Source of the DNA: an uncultured Garciella sp.
GTDB taxonomy: Bacteria > Bacillota > Clostridia > Eubacteriales > Garciellaceae
Direction of reading: 5' to 3'
Assembly: GCA_900555725.1 (NCBI GenBank)
Contig: USMD01000055.1
Coordinates: 1 to 12,850, forward strand
DNA: 12,850 nt
Position 1 is the stretch's first letter; every line of letters begins with the position of its first letter. This document shows, piece by piece, positions 1-7,269 of the stretch. Under the pieces are notes generated by a model. The model ran no database searches and had not been told where the DNA came from. It saw only the letters and a list, made by a program, of their open reading frames with translations. A program made the translations under genes and the position numbers.

Positions 1-20
1 GAGATGTGTATAAGAGACAG
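1..20 (+). other. Tn5/Nextera mosaic-end adapter (library artefact)
   Basis: Positions 2-20 read AGATGTGTATAAGAGACAG, the exact 19-bp hyperactive Tn5 mosaic end used in tagmentation libraries, preceded by one G. It is mirrored at the far end of the window. It should be trimmed and not treated as genomic sequence. Confidence 0.97.
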
Positions 21-400
21 ATACAATTTTATGTAATTTCTGGTAATTTTAAGCAGAGTGGATAAAATTGTGCATAAAAATAAAAAATAGAACATATAAA
101 ATAAAATTATCCACAATTGTGTATAAAAGATATAAACAAAGGAAAAAAAAAGAGACTATTGTAATTATGCCATAATTAAAGAAATTTAAACATGTTTCTA
201 TTATTTGTACACAATTTATCACAATTTAATCACATAATTATCCACAATTTGTGTATAGTTTGTGGATAATATGGATAAAATCATAGAGTTATCAACAATC
301 TTTTTATATAATAACAAATAATACTACTCTTAGCAATAATTATCCACAAAAAATAAAAAAGTGGATAAAATTATCCACAAATTTATCTTGCCATCCTTTT
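21..400. other. oriC: chromosomal replication origin region (oriC), rpmH-proximal DnaA-box cluster
   Basis: This very AT-rich, gene-free stretch lies just upstream of rpmH, where Firmicute chromosomes place the dnaA-side origin. Exact matches to the DnaA box TTATNCACA occur at 107-115, 238-246, 340-348 and 371-379 on the + strand, and at 69-77, 118-126 and 261-269 on the - strand. One-mismatch boxes lie at 57-65, 205-213, 226-234, 250-258, 270-278, 289-297 and 360-368. Several boxes face each other, for example 107-115 with 118-126, and 360-368 with 371-379. DnaA-ATP is expected to assemble here. dnaA itself is not in the window, so the cluster may be only part of a bipartite origin. Confidence 0.88.
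299..340. promoter_or_regulatory. candidate DNA unwinding element with DnaA-trio-like repeats
   Basis: Next to the exact DnaA box at 340-348, the minus strand read leftwards gives a short spacer, then the triplets TAG-TAT-TAT (about 319-327), then an almost pure A/T run to about 301. This resembles the box, DnaA-trio and AT-rich order known from Bacillus unwinding elements. The GC-rich spacer typical of Bacillus is weak here, so this is a positional guess. Confidence 0.35.
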
Positions 401-471
401 TTTTGTTTTTTGCTTTAAAGTTTTTCTTAGTTAGAATATTTCTAGAAATAGGCTTTTGGAGGTTTTTTTTC

Positions 472-500
472 TTGACAGTAAGCAGGGGAAAAGATATAAT
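472..500 (+). promoter_or_regulatory. sigma-A promoter of rpmH
   Basis: TTGACA at 472-477 and TATAAT at 495-500 are separated by exactly 17 bp, matching the housekeeping consensus at all twelve positions. Transcription would start near 507, giving a leader of about 70 nt before rpmH. A strong promoter suits a ribosomal protein gene. Confidence 0.9.
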
Positions 501-578
501 TTATTAGTAAAACTTTATATTGACTACCAATGAAATCTATAATTCTATATAATTATAGAAATGAGGAGGTGCATTGTT

Positions 579-713
579 TTGAAAAGAACCTATCAACCAA
601 AAAAAAGACAGAGAAAAAAGGAACATGGTTTTAGAAAAAGAATGTCTACATTATCAGGTCGTAATGTATTAAGAAGGAGAAGAAAGAAAGGTAGAAAAGT
701 ATTGTCAGCATAG
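579..713 (+). CDS. rpmH: 50S ribosomal protein L34
   Basis: This 44-residue, extremely basic protein starts KRTYQPKKRQRKKEHGF and continues through the conserved RMSTLSGRNVL segment to a lysine/arginine-rich tail. That is the full length and sequence pattern of bacterial L34, a component of the large ribosomal subunit. The start is TTG at 579, chosen because it begins the family at the usual residue and sits 7 nt after a very strong Shine-Dalgarno GAGGAGGTG (563-571). The gene is too short for many ORF callers. A consensus promoter lies upstream and a small intrinsic hairpin follows the stop. rnpA comes next, the standard partner. Confidence 0.97.
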   Translation: MKRTYQPKKRQRKKEHGFRKRMSTLSGRNVLRRRRKKGRKVLSA

Positions 714-737
714 AGGCCGCAGATTGGTGGCCTTTTT
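714..737 (+). terminator. intrinsic terminator or attenuator between rpmH and rnpA
   Basis: AGGCCGC (714-720) pairs with GTGGCCT (727-733) as a 7-bp stem with one G-U pair and a 6-nt loop, followed by a T run (733-737). It begins immediately after the rpmH stop. It probably ends part of the transcripts, so that L34 is made in excess over RnpA. Confidence 0.7.
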
Positions 738-833
738 CTACACCTTAATTTTTGTAAAATGAAAATAGGTATTAGGTATAAGGAGAATATTTTTATTATT
801 TATCCATGGGTTATTGGAGGAATTATTGATACA

Positions 834-1181
834 ATGGAATATACTTGTTCATTAAAAAAAAATCAAGATTTTAAACGTATATATAATAAGGGAAGGTCCT
901 ATGCCAATGGATTGCTGGTGACTTATTATCTACCGAATCAAAGGGATTATAATAGACTTGGACTCAGCGTCAGCAAAAAGGTCGGAAATAGTGTTGTTCG
1001 CAATAGGGTAAAAAGAAGGATTCGAGAAAGTTATCGATTAAATGAAGTAAAAATAAAAAAAGGCTATGATATTATTTTGATTTCCAGAGTAAAAGCCAAT
1101 CAAGCAGATTTTAAGTCTATCGAAAGGGCATTGATTCATTTGATGAAAAAGGTCCATCTTTGGCAAAATCAAAAAAAGTAA
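834..1181 (+). CDS. rnpA: ribonuclease P protein component
   Basis: The protein subunit of RNase P helps the RnpB ribozyme remove the 5' leader from precursor tRNAs. From ATG 834 the product has 115 residues, the usual size, beginning MEYTCSLKKNQDFKRIYNKG as in relatives. The RNR signature is at residues 52-65 (NSVVRNRVKRRIRE), with the basic helix that contacts RNA. The frame is open back to an ATG at 759, but that would add 25 residues the family lacks. A GGAGG at 816-820 lies 13 nt before 834, somewhat far, so initiation may be modest. It follows rpmH after the hairpin and precedes yidD by 11 nt. Confidence 0.95.
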   Translation: MEYTCSLKKNQDFKRIYNKGRSYANGLLVTYYLPNQRDYNRLGLSVSKKVGNSVVRNRVKRRIRESYRLNEVKIKKGYDIILISRVKANQADFKSIERALIHLMKKVHLWQNQKK

Positions 1182-1192
1182 GGTGAAAATTT

Positions 1193-1405
1193 GTGATCAA
1201 GAAGATAGCCTTATGTGCAGTGCGCTTTTATCAGAAGTGTATTTCTCCCATGTTACCTAAAAGCTGTAGATTTTATCCTACATGTTCTCAATATACCTAT
1301 GAAGCAATAGAAAAATATGGGGTAAATAAAGGTATCTATTTAGGGGTAAAAAGGATTTTAAAATGTCATCCATTTCATCCTGGTGGATACGATCCCTTAC
1401 CTTAG
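1193..1405 (+). CDS. yidD: membrane protein insertion efficiency factor YidD
   Basis: This small 70-residue protein of the YidD (DUF37) family is thought to assist YidC-dependent insertion of inner-membrane proteins from the cytoplasmic membrane face. The family core is plain: an N-terminal amphipathic stretch (KKIALCAVRFYQKCISPML), then SCRFYPTCSQY at residues 24-34 with conserved Cys25 and Cys31, and a C-terminal CHPFHPGGYDP motif. It starts with GTG at 1193, 7 nt after AAGGTG-type Shine-Dalgarno bases that overlap the end of rnpA. It lies between rnpA and yidC, its invariant setting. Confidence 0.95.
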   Translation: MIKKIALCAVRFYQKCISPMLPKSCRFYPTCSQYTYEAIEKYGVNKGIYLGVKRILKCHPFHPGGYDPLP

Positions 1406-1441
1406 ATGAAATAAAATACGAAACAATAGGGGGTACGATTG

Positions 1442-2113
1442 GTGTCTTTTATATATGAACTTTTTGGACAAATTTTATATTGGATTTATTCAGTGATAGG
1501 AAATTATGGAGTATCTATTATTTTATTTACTGTTTTAGTAAGGCTTCTTATGATTCCTCTTACCAAAAAACAAACTGATAATACAAAAAAGATGCAGGAA
1601 ATTCAACCAAAACTTCAAGAAATCCAAAAGAAGTATGCAAATAATAAAGAAAAGTTAAATAGAGAATTGCTAAAATTATACAATGAATATGATTATAAGC
1701 CCACAGCTGGATGTTTACCTTTATTAATCCAACTTCCCATTATTTATGGATTATTTAGGGTATTACAACAGCCTGAGGTATATGTATTTCCAGAGGGATA
1801 TAATGTAGTTCACAATTTCTTATGGATTTCCGATTTGGCAAAACCTGATCCATATTATATATTGCCTATCCTAGCTGCAGTATTTACTTATTTTTCTATG
1901 AATATGACTGTTGCTCAAAATACCTCCAGTGATGATACTGCGGCTCAAACTCAAAAAATGATGAATATGATTATGCCCTTTATGATTGGATGGATCAGTC
2001 TTAAATTTCCAGCGGGACTTGCTCTATATTGGGTGATAACGAATCTAATACAAGTGGTACAACAATCTATCATTTTAGGTAAGTTTTCCAGAAATAAGGA
2101 GGCATCTAGGTAG
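1442..2113 (+). CDS. yidC: membrane protein insertase YidC/OxaI (SpoIIIJ-type)
   Basis: This insertase of the YidC/Oxa1/Alb3 family places proteins into the cytoplasmic membrane, alone or with Sec. The 223-residue product has the five-segment core: hydrophobic segments near residues 4-20, 23-41, 92-110, 138-158 and 173-206. The conserved hydrophilic-groove arginine is in VRLLMIPLT (R34), followed by a charged cytoplasmic coiled-coil loop (residues about 42-85). No lipobox cysteine or signal peptide is seen, unlike Bacillus SpoIIIJ, which is common in clostridial forms. The start could be TTG 1439 or GTG 1442; GTG is preferred because it is 8 nt from AGGGGG (1428-1433). jag follows after one base. 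Confidence 0.95.
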   Translation: MSFIYELFGQILYWIYSVIGNYGVSIILFTVLVRLLMIPLTKKQTDNTKKMQEIQPKLQEIQKKYANNKEKLNRELLKLYNEYDYKPTAGCLPLLIQLPIIYGLFRVLQQPEVYVFPEGYNVVHNFLWISDLAKPDPYYILPILAAVFTYFSMNMTVAQNTSSDDTAAQTQKMMNMIMPFMIGWISLKFPAGLALYWVITNLIQVVQQSIILGKFSRNKEASR

Positions 2114-2114
2114 T

Positions 2115-2735
2115 ATGAAAAAAATAATTACTACAGGGAAAACCATTGAAGAGGCAATTGAAAATGGCTTAAAAGAGTTGCAAGTGGATAGGGATCGGAT
2201 AGAGACAAATGTTTTAGAAGTACCACAAAAAGGCCTCTTTGGTTTATTAGGGAACAAGCAAGCTAAAGTGGAAATTACTTTAAAGGATAATGTAGAAGAG
2301 CTTGCTAAGAACTTTTTGTATGAAATACTTGATAAAATGAGGATTAAAGGAAATATTAAGACAGAGCTTTGTGAGAATGTATTAAAGATGGAAGTAGAAG
2401 GAACAGATATGGGGATTTTGATTGGAAGAAGAGGAGAAACCTTAGATGCTATTCAGTATTTAATTAGCTTAACCGTTAATAAAGGAAGAGATCAATATAT
2501 CCGTGTTATGTTAGACACGGAAAATTATAGGACAAAAAGGGAACAAACATTGCAGCAATTGGCAGGTCGTTTGGCCAGTAAAGTAGAAAAAAGCGGAAAA
2601 AAGATTACTTTAGAACCTATGAATCCTTATGAAAGAAAAATTATTCACACCCATCTTCAAAATCATCCAAAGGTCACTACCTATAGCGAAGGGGAAGAAC
2701 CCTATAGGAAAGTAGTGATTACTTTAAGAAAATAA
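2115..2735 (+). CDS. jag: RNA-binding protein Jag/KhpB (EloR), Jag_N-KH-R3H
   Basis: This 206-residue RNA-binding protein is co-encoded with yidC throughout Firmicutes. Domain order is complete: Jag_N at about 1-53 (TGKTIEEAIENGLKELQ, then KGLFGLLG), a KH domain at about 75-150 with the GxxG loop GRRG at 104-107, and an R3H domain at about 150-206 with the R-x3-H pair R174/H178. Relatives bind RNA with KhpA and influence cell elongation and division in streptococci. Its role in spore-formers is not settled. The Shine-Dalgarno AAGGAGG (2096-2102) lies within the end of yidC, pointing to translational coupling. Confidence 0.94.
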   Translation: MKKIITTGKTIEEAIENGLKELQVDRDRIETNVLEVPQKGLFGLLGNKQAKVEITLKDNVEELAKNFLYEILDKMRIKGNIKTELCENVLKMEVEGTDMGILIGRRGETLDAIQYLISLTVNKGRDQYIRVMLDTENYRTKREQTLQQLAGRLASKVEKSGKKITLEPMNPYERKIIHTHLQNHPKVTTYSEGEEPYRKVVITLRK

Positions 2736-3034
2736 TATGATCTTTTATTATATTTTAGGGATGGATATCTTTATTACACTACTTCACAAATGCTCTTTTT
2801 TTACTTTTAGAAAAATTAAGAAGCAAAAAAATAAGATCAATGAGAAATCCTAAGGCTTGGAAAACTTTCTTCGGCCAAACAATTCAAACTTTTTAACGGA
2901 TTTCTCTTTTGTAGTAGGGAAGATGTTTACGATGAGAAATAGCCGTCGAAGAAAACCTAGCTCTCAAAACGTATAAAAAATACGGAAAGGTGCTGGGTTT
3001 TTCAATATGTTTCTGTAATGTATAGACTATTTTT
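2736..3034 (+). other. gene-free jag-mnmE gap with structured, terminator-like element
   Basis: No credible coding sequence is seen; frames on the minus strand here are shadows. From 2842 the sequence is rich in inverted repeats. GAGAAATCC (2842-2850) pairs with GGATTTCTC (2898-2906), a second GAGAAAT copy lies at 2934-2940, and a nested hairpin at 2953-3002 ends in a T run. This may be a structured 3' UTR of the jag transcript or a small RNA. No promoter was recognised within it, and no known RNA family was recognised. Confidence 0.5.
2953..3002 (+). terminator. nested hairpin terminator upstream of mnmE
   Basis: AAACCTAGC (2953-2961) pairs with GCTGGGTTT (2992-3000) over 9 bp with one G-U pair. 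Inside it sits a perfect CGTAT/ATACG hairpin (2970-2984), and TTTTT (2998-3002) follows. The mnmE promoter begins about 30 bp later, which supports transcription ending here. Confidence 0.65.
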
Positions 3035-3043
3035 TGGTATAAT
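3035..3043 (+). promoter_or_regulatory. extended -10 promoter for the mnmE operon
   Basis: TGGTATAAT is an extended -10 element with a perfect TATAAT hexamer at 3038-3043. No good -35 box lies 16-19 bp upstream, as is usual for extended -10 promoters. Transcription would begin about 50 nt before the mnmE start. Confidence 0.55.
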
Positions 3044-3100
3044 AATTGAATAGAAAGTAGAAGTGATAGGAAATAAAATAAAAAAGGAGAGAGAATATGT

Positions 3101-4486
3101 ATGTACGAAGGTGATACCATTGCTGCTATTTCCACAGCACCTGGGGAAGCAGGGATTGGCATTGTGCGAATGAGCGGCAGTGAGGCTTTTGAAATAGCTC
3201 AAAAGATCTTCAGATCTTCTTCAGGAAAGCCTTTTTCTGAACTAAGAAATCGTGAGATCCATCACGGTTTTATTATAGATCCAAAAACCAATCAAAAAAT
3301 GGATGAGGTATTAGTGAGTAAAATGAAAGCCCCTCATACCTATACAACCGAAGATATTGTGGAGGTCAATTGTCATGGAGGAATTATAGCAGTAAAAAGA
3401 ATTTTAGAACTACTCCTTAGAAATAGGGCTCGATTGGCACAGCCAGGGGAATTTACCAAAAGGGCTTTTCTCAACGGGAGAATCGATCTTTCCCAGGCGG
3501 AAGCGGTAATAGATTTAATTAGTGCAAAAACCGATAAGGGAATGGATGTTGCCTTAGAACAATTGGAGGGAAGTCTATCCCAGCGAATACAGGAAATCCG
3601 GGAGATTATTATCAATATGTTGGCTCATATGGAAGCTTCTATAGATTATCCAGAATATGATATTGAAGAGGTAACCTATGATACCCTTTTAAAGGATGCA
3701 AAAAAGGTAAAGAAAAAAATTCAAAAACTTTTAGAGACATCGGATACAGGGAAAATTCTTAAGGAGGGCTTAAATACAGTCATTATTGGAAAGCCCAATG
3801 TGGGAAAGTCCTCTTTGCTAAACGCGTTGGTAAAGGAAGGACGAGCCATTGTAACAGATGTGCCTGGCACCACTAGGGATATTATTGAGGAATATATTAA
3901 TATCCGAGGAATTCCTCTAAAAATCATCGATACTGCAGGGATTCGGGAAACTAGGGATGTGATAGAAAAAATAGGGGTGGATAAATCCAAAGAGTTTATG
4001 GAAAAAGCTGATCTAATTCTTTTCCTTCTAGACGTTAGCAAAGAATTATCTAAAGAAGATGAATTATTAATTGATTTAGTACAAAATAAAAGGGCTATTA
4101 TATTATTCAATAAAATAGATTTAGATCCAAAGGTGTCTATAGAAAACCTAAAAAATAGGTTTCAAGGGAAATCTATTATAGAAATCTCTGTCCTAAAGGG
4201 AAAGGGATTAGAAAGATTGGAAAATGAAATTGTTGAGATGGTATATGGAGGGCAGGTATCTATAGGAGATACTGGGTTAGTAACCAATGTCCGACATAAG
4301 AACCTACTGGAAAATGCTCTAAATAGTATTACCGCTACCATAGGTACTATAGAAAACAATCTTTCCCTAGAATTCATTTCTGTAGATTTAAAGGATTGTT
4401 GGGATTATTTAGGACAAGTTACTGGAGACACGGTTTCAGAAGATATTATAGATCAGATTTTTTCTAATTTTTGTATTGGAAAGTAG
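3101..4486 (+). CDS. mnmE: tRNA uridine-5-carboxymethylaminomethyl modification GTPase MnmE
   Basis: With MnmG this potassium-dependent GTPase adds a carboxymethylaminomethyl (or aminomethyl) group to C5 of U34 in tRNAs reading split codon boxes. The 461-residue product is full length. It has an N-terminal tetrahydrofolate-binding domain (start MYEGDTIAAISTAPGEAGIG), a helical domain, and an inserted Ras-like G domain with G1 GKPNVGKSS (230-238), G3 DTAG (277-280) and G4 NKID (337-340). The essential C-terminal CIGK (458-461) supplies the catalytic cysteine. ATG 3101 follows AGGAG (3085-3089). An overlapping ATG at 3097 is out of frame. mnmG starts 10 nt downstream. Confidence 0.97.
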   Translation: MYEGDTIAAISTAPGEAGIGIVRMSGSEAFEIAQKIFRSSSGKPFSELRNREIHHGFIIDPKTNQKMDEVLVSKMKAPHTYTTEDIVEVNCHGGIIAVKRILELLLRNRARLAQPGEFTKRAFLNGRIDLSQAEAVIDLISAKTDKGMDVALEQLEGSLSQRIQEIREIIINMLAHMEASIDYPEYDIEEVTYDTLLKDAKKVKKKIQKLLETSDTGKILKEGLNTVIIGKPNVGKSSLLNALVKEGRAIVTDVPGTTRDIIEEYINIRGIPLKIIDTAGIRETRDVIEKIGVDKSKEFMEKADLILFLLDVSKELSKEDELLIDLVQNKRAIILFNKIDLDPKVSIENLKNRFQGKSIIEISVLKGKGLERLENEIVEMVYGGQVSIGDTGLVTNVRHKNLLENALNSITATIGTIENNLSLEFISVDLKDCWDYLGQVTGDTVSEDIIDQIFSNFCIGK

Positions 4487-4496
4487 GAGATACTAG

Positions 4497-6398
4497 GTGG
4501 AATATTTGGCAGGAGAATATGATGTTATTGTAATAGGCGGTGGTCATGCTGGGTGTGAAGCAGCTTTGGCACCGGCGAGATTAGGGTTCAAAACCCTTAT
4601 GATTACTTTGAGTTTAGATAATATTGCCCATTTACCCTGTAATCCTGCCATAGGAGGAACAGGAAAAGGACATTTAGTAAGGGAAATCGATGCCCTAGGT
4701 GGAGAGATGGGAAAAAATATCGATAAAACCTTTATTCAAAATAGGATGTTAAACACAGGGAAAGGACCTGCAGTTCATTCTTTAAGGGCCCAAGCCGATA
4801 AGAAAGCTTATCAATTTACCATGAAAAAGGTTTTAGAGGAACAAGAAAATTTAGTAGTAAAGCAAAATGAAGTAAGTAAATTACTTGTGGAGGATGGAAA
4901 GATCAAAGGGGTTTTTACCAAAACCGGTGGAATTTTTCATGCACCAACTGTGATTTTAACCACCGGTACCTATCTTAGAGGAAAGATTTTCATAGGAGAA
5001 GTAAACTATAACGGAGGTCCCAATGGTTTACAAGCGGCCAATGAACTTTCCTATGATTTAATGGAAAAGGGAATCCAATTGATGAGATTAAAAACAGGTA
5101 CTCCCGCAAGGATTGATAAAAAGACAGTAGACTTTTCTAAGATGAAGGAACAAAAAGGGGATGAAAGAATTGAACCCTTTTCTTTTACCAATAATCGTTT
5201 GGAAAAGGATCAAATTTCCTGTTATTTAACCTATACCAATGAAAGAACTCACCAAGTTATTCGGGATAATCTACATCGTTCTCCTTTATATGGTGGACAA
5301 GTAGAGGGGATTGGTCCTAGATATTGTCCTTCCATCGAAGATAAAGTAGTGAGATTTTCTGATAAACCCAGTCATCAGATCTTTATTGAGCCAGAAGGAC
5401 TAAATACCAATGAATTGTATGTACAGGGGATGTCCTCAAGTCTTCCGGAGGATGTGCAATTAGAGATGCTACGAACAGTACCGGGTCTTGAAAATGTGGA
5501 AATGATGAGAACAGCCTATGCCATTGAGTATGATAGTATTGATCCTACCCAATTAAGGCTTTCCTTAGAGTTAAAGACTATTAGCGGCTTATTTTTTGCA
5601 GGTCAAATCAATGGGACCTCTGGGTATGAAGAGGCAGCTGCCCAGGGAATTATTGCAGGGATTAATGCTGTGAAATATTTAAAAGAAGAAGAGCCTTTTA
5701 TTTTGGATCGGTCCCAAGCCTATATTGGGGTATTGATTGACGATATTGTCACCAAGGGAACCAAAGAACCTTATCGGATGATGACTTCTAGGGCAGAGTA
5801 TCGTCTACTACTTCGTCAAGATAACGCAGACCTTCGATTGACCCCTTTAGGATATGAAATTGGCTTAATTAATAGAGAAAGGTATCAGAAATTTTTGCAA
5901 AAGAAACAAGAAATAGAAAAAGAATTAGACCGTTTAAAGAAAGTAATGGTAACTCCAAATCAAGAAGTGCAGAACTTTTTAGTGGAAATTGGGAGTTCTC
6001 CAATCAAAAGCGGTATTCCTTTACATGAACTTATGAAACGCCCTCAAATAACCTATGAAAATACTGCTTTTGTAGATCTCCAAAGGCCTAAGATATCAGA
6101 GGCGGCAGCAGAGCAGGTGGAAATCCAAATTAAATATGATGGATATATCAAACGTCAATTAAGGCAGGTAGAACAATTTAAAAAAATGGAGAATAAACGT
6201 ATTCCTGAGGGGATTGATTTTTATGCTATTAAGGGGTTACGAATGGAAGCAAGACAAAAACTAAGTGAAATTCGACCTTATTCTCTAGGACAAGCTTCTA
6301 GAATATCAGGGGTGTCTCCTGCGGACATTTCGGTACTTATGATTTATATGGAACAGATGAAAAGGCAAAATGCAAAGGTGGATAGGAAAGATGAGTGA
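4497..6398 (+). CDS. mnmG: tRNA uridine-5-carboxymethylaminomethyl modification enzyme MnmG (GidA)
   Basis: This FAD- and NADH-using partner of MnmE modifies wobble uridine 34. The 633-residue protein is full length. The Rossmann dinucleotide motif GGGHAG is at 14-19. Next comes HLPCNPAIGGTGKGH with the conserved Cys48, then the two family signatures GPRYCPSIEDK (about residues 275-285, with the conserved Cys) and FAGQINGTSGYEEAAAQG. The helical C-terminal part (ending in the YSLGQASRISGVSPADISVLMIY region) binds MnmE and tRNA. The start is GTG at 4497, 6 nt after AGGAGA (4485-4490) overlapping the mnmE stop. The last 8 bp overlap rsmG. Confidence 0.97.
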   Translation: MEYLAGEYDVIVIGGGHAGCEAALAPARLGFKTLMITLSLDNIAHLPCNPAIGGTGKGHLVREIDALGGEMGKNIDKTFIQNRMLNTGKGPAVHSLRAQADKKAYQFTMKKVLEEQENLVVKQNEVSKLLVEDGKIKGVFTKTGGIFHAPTVILTTGTYLRGKIFIGEVNYNGGPNGLQAANELSYDLMEKGIQLMRLKTGTPARIDKKTVDFSKMKEQKGDERIEPFSFTNNRLEKDQISCYLTYTNERTHQVIRDNLHRSPLYGGQVEGIGPRYCPSIEDKVVRFSDKPSHQIFIEPEGLNTNELYVQGMSSSLPEDVQLEMLRTVPGLENVEMMRTAYAIEYDSIDPTQLRLSLELKTISGLFFAGQINGTSGYEEAAAQGIIAGINAVKYLKEEEPFILDRSQAYIGVLIDDIVTKGTKEPYRMMTSRAEYRLLLRQDNADLRLTPLGYEIGLINRERYQKFLQKKQEIEKELDRLKKVMVTPNQEVQNFLVEIGSSPIKSGIPLHELMKRPQITYENTAFVDLQRPKISEAAAEQVEIQIKYDGYIKRQLRQVEQFKKMENKRIPEGIDFYAIKGLRMEARQKLSEIRPYSLGQASRISGVSPADISVLMIYMEQMKRQNAKVDRKDE

Positions 6399-7110
6399 TA
6401 AAGATCTTATAAGGGAAGGAGCCCGTCAACTGGGAATATTATTGAATCAAAAACAACTGGATCAATTTGAGGAATATAAGGACATTATTTTAGAAGTTAA
6501 TAAATCCATGAATTTAACTAGTATTACTGAAGATCGAGAGTTTATTATTAAACATTTCTTCGATAGTTTTACACTAGCCAAGGTATATGATTTTAAAGGG
6601 GTAAATTCTGTGCTAGATATGGGAACTGGAGCAGGATTGCCTGGAATGGTATTAAAGATTTTATATCCTCAAATCCCATTTGTTTTAGTAGATTCCTTGA
6701 ATAAACGGATTAAATTTTTAAAGGATGTAGTAGGAAGTTTACATCTTGAAAAGATAGAATGTATTCATGGAAGGGCTGAAGAATTAGGTCAGAATCCTCA
6801 CTATAGGGAGTCCTTTGATATGGTAGTTTCTAGAGCAGTTGCTAATTTGGCAGTATTATCAGAGTATTGTCTTCCCTTTGTAAATGGGAATGGATTTTTT
6901 TTATGCTTAAAGGGGCCTAGGTATAAAGAAGAATTAAAGGAAAGCCAGGGAGCCATTACAAAGTTAGGGGGAAAGCTAGAAAAAGTAGAAAAAATAGAAT
7001 TACCCTTTAGTGATATAGTTCACTACATTTTGAGAATACAGAAAATCAAACATACATCGACAAAATATCCTAGAAAGCCAGGAAAGCCGGCTAAAAATCC
7101 TATAAAATAA
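6391..7110 (+). CDS. rsmG: 16S rRNA (guanine-N7)-methyltransferase RsmG (GidB)
   Basis: This SAM-dependent methyltransferase makes m7G in the 530 loop of 16S rRNA (G527 in E. coli). From ATG 6391 it has 239 residues, the normal size. The conserved NLT...KHFFDS lies at 41-59, SAM motif I DMGTGAGLPG at 76-85, motif II VDSLNKRIKFL follows, and SRAVANL near 145 is typical of the family. The tail is lysine/proline rich, as in relatives. The frame is open to an ATG at 6370, but 6391 matches the family start and follows AAGGTGG (6375-6381). It overlaps mnmG by 8 bp, so the two are translationally coupled. A strong terminator follows. Confidence 0.95.
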   Translation: MSDKDLIREGARQLGILLNQKQLDQFEEYKDIILEVNKSMNLTSITEDREFIIKHFFDSFTLAKVYDFKGVNSVLDMGTGAGLPGMVLKILYPQIPFVLVDSLNKRIKFLKDVVGSLHLEKIECIHGRAEELGQNPHYRESFDMVVSRAVANLAVLSEYCLPFVNGNGFFLCLKGPRYKEELKESQGAITKLGGKLEKVEKIELPFSDIVHYILRIQKIKHTSTKYPRKPGKPAKNPIK

Positions 7111-7148
7111 TCAACGAGAGAGAAAAATGACGATGAAAAGCTTAGGGT

Positions 7149-7193
7149 TTCTTTTGTTTTTCTTAATATTTAAGAAGGAACAAAGGAATTTTT
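7149..7193 (+). terminator. intrinsic terminator of the mnmE-mnmG-rsmG operon
   Basis: A long stem is formed by the arm 7149-7166 and the arm 7170-7188, with a 3-nt TAT loop at 7167-7169. It has about 18 pairs, including G-U pairs, and one bulged A. The run TTTTT at 7189-7193 follows. It lies 39 bp after the rsmG stop, in a 159-bp gap before noc. Confidence 0.75.
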
Positions 7194-7269
7194 ATCGAAT
7201 AATATCATAAGTATTCTTTTGGATAAGTTTACAAGTGGGTAACTTAGGAAAGTTGAGAGGAATGATAAT

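Noticed and set aside
520..553. Possible second rpmH promoter (TTGACT with TATAAT-like elements)
   Set aside because: The available spacings are about 12 or 20-22 bp, outside the working range; the 472-500 promoter is far better.
759..833. Upstream ATG extending rnpA by 25 residues
   Set aside because: The extension is hydrophobic and not found in the RnpA family; ATG 834 gives the normal N-terminus.
2893..3162. Minus-strand frames across the jag-mnmE gap
   Set aside because: They overlap the mnmE start, a likely promoter and a terminator-like hairpin, and encode no recognised domain.
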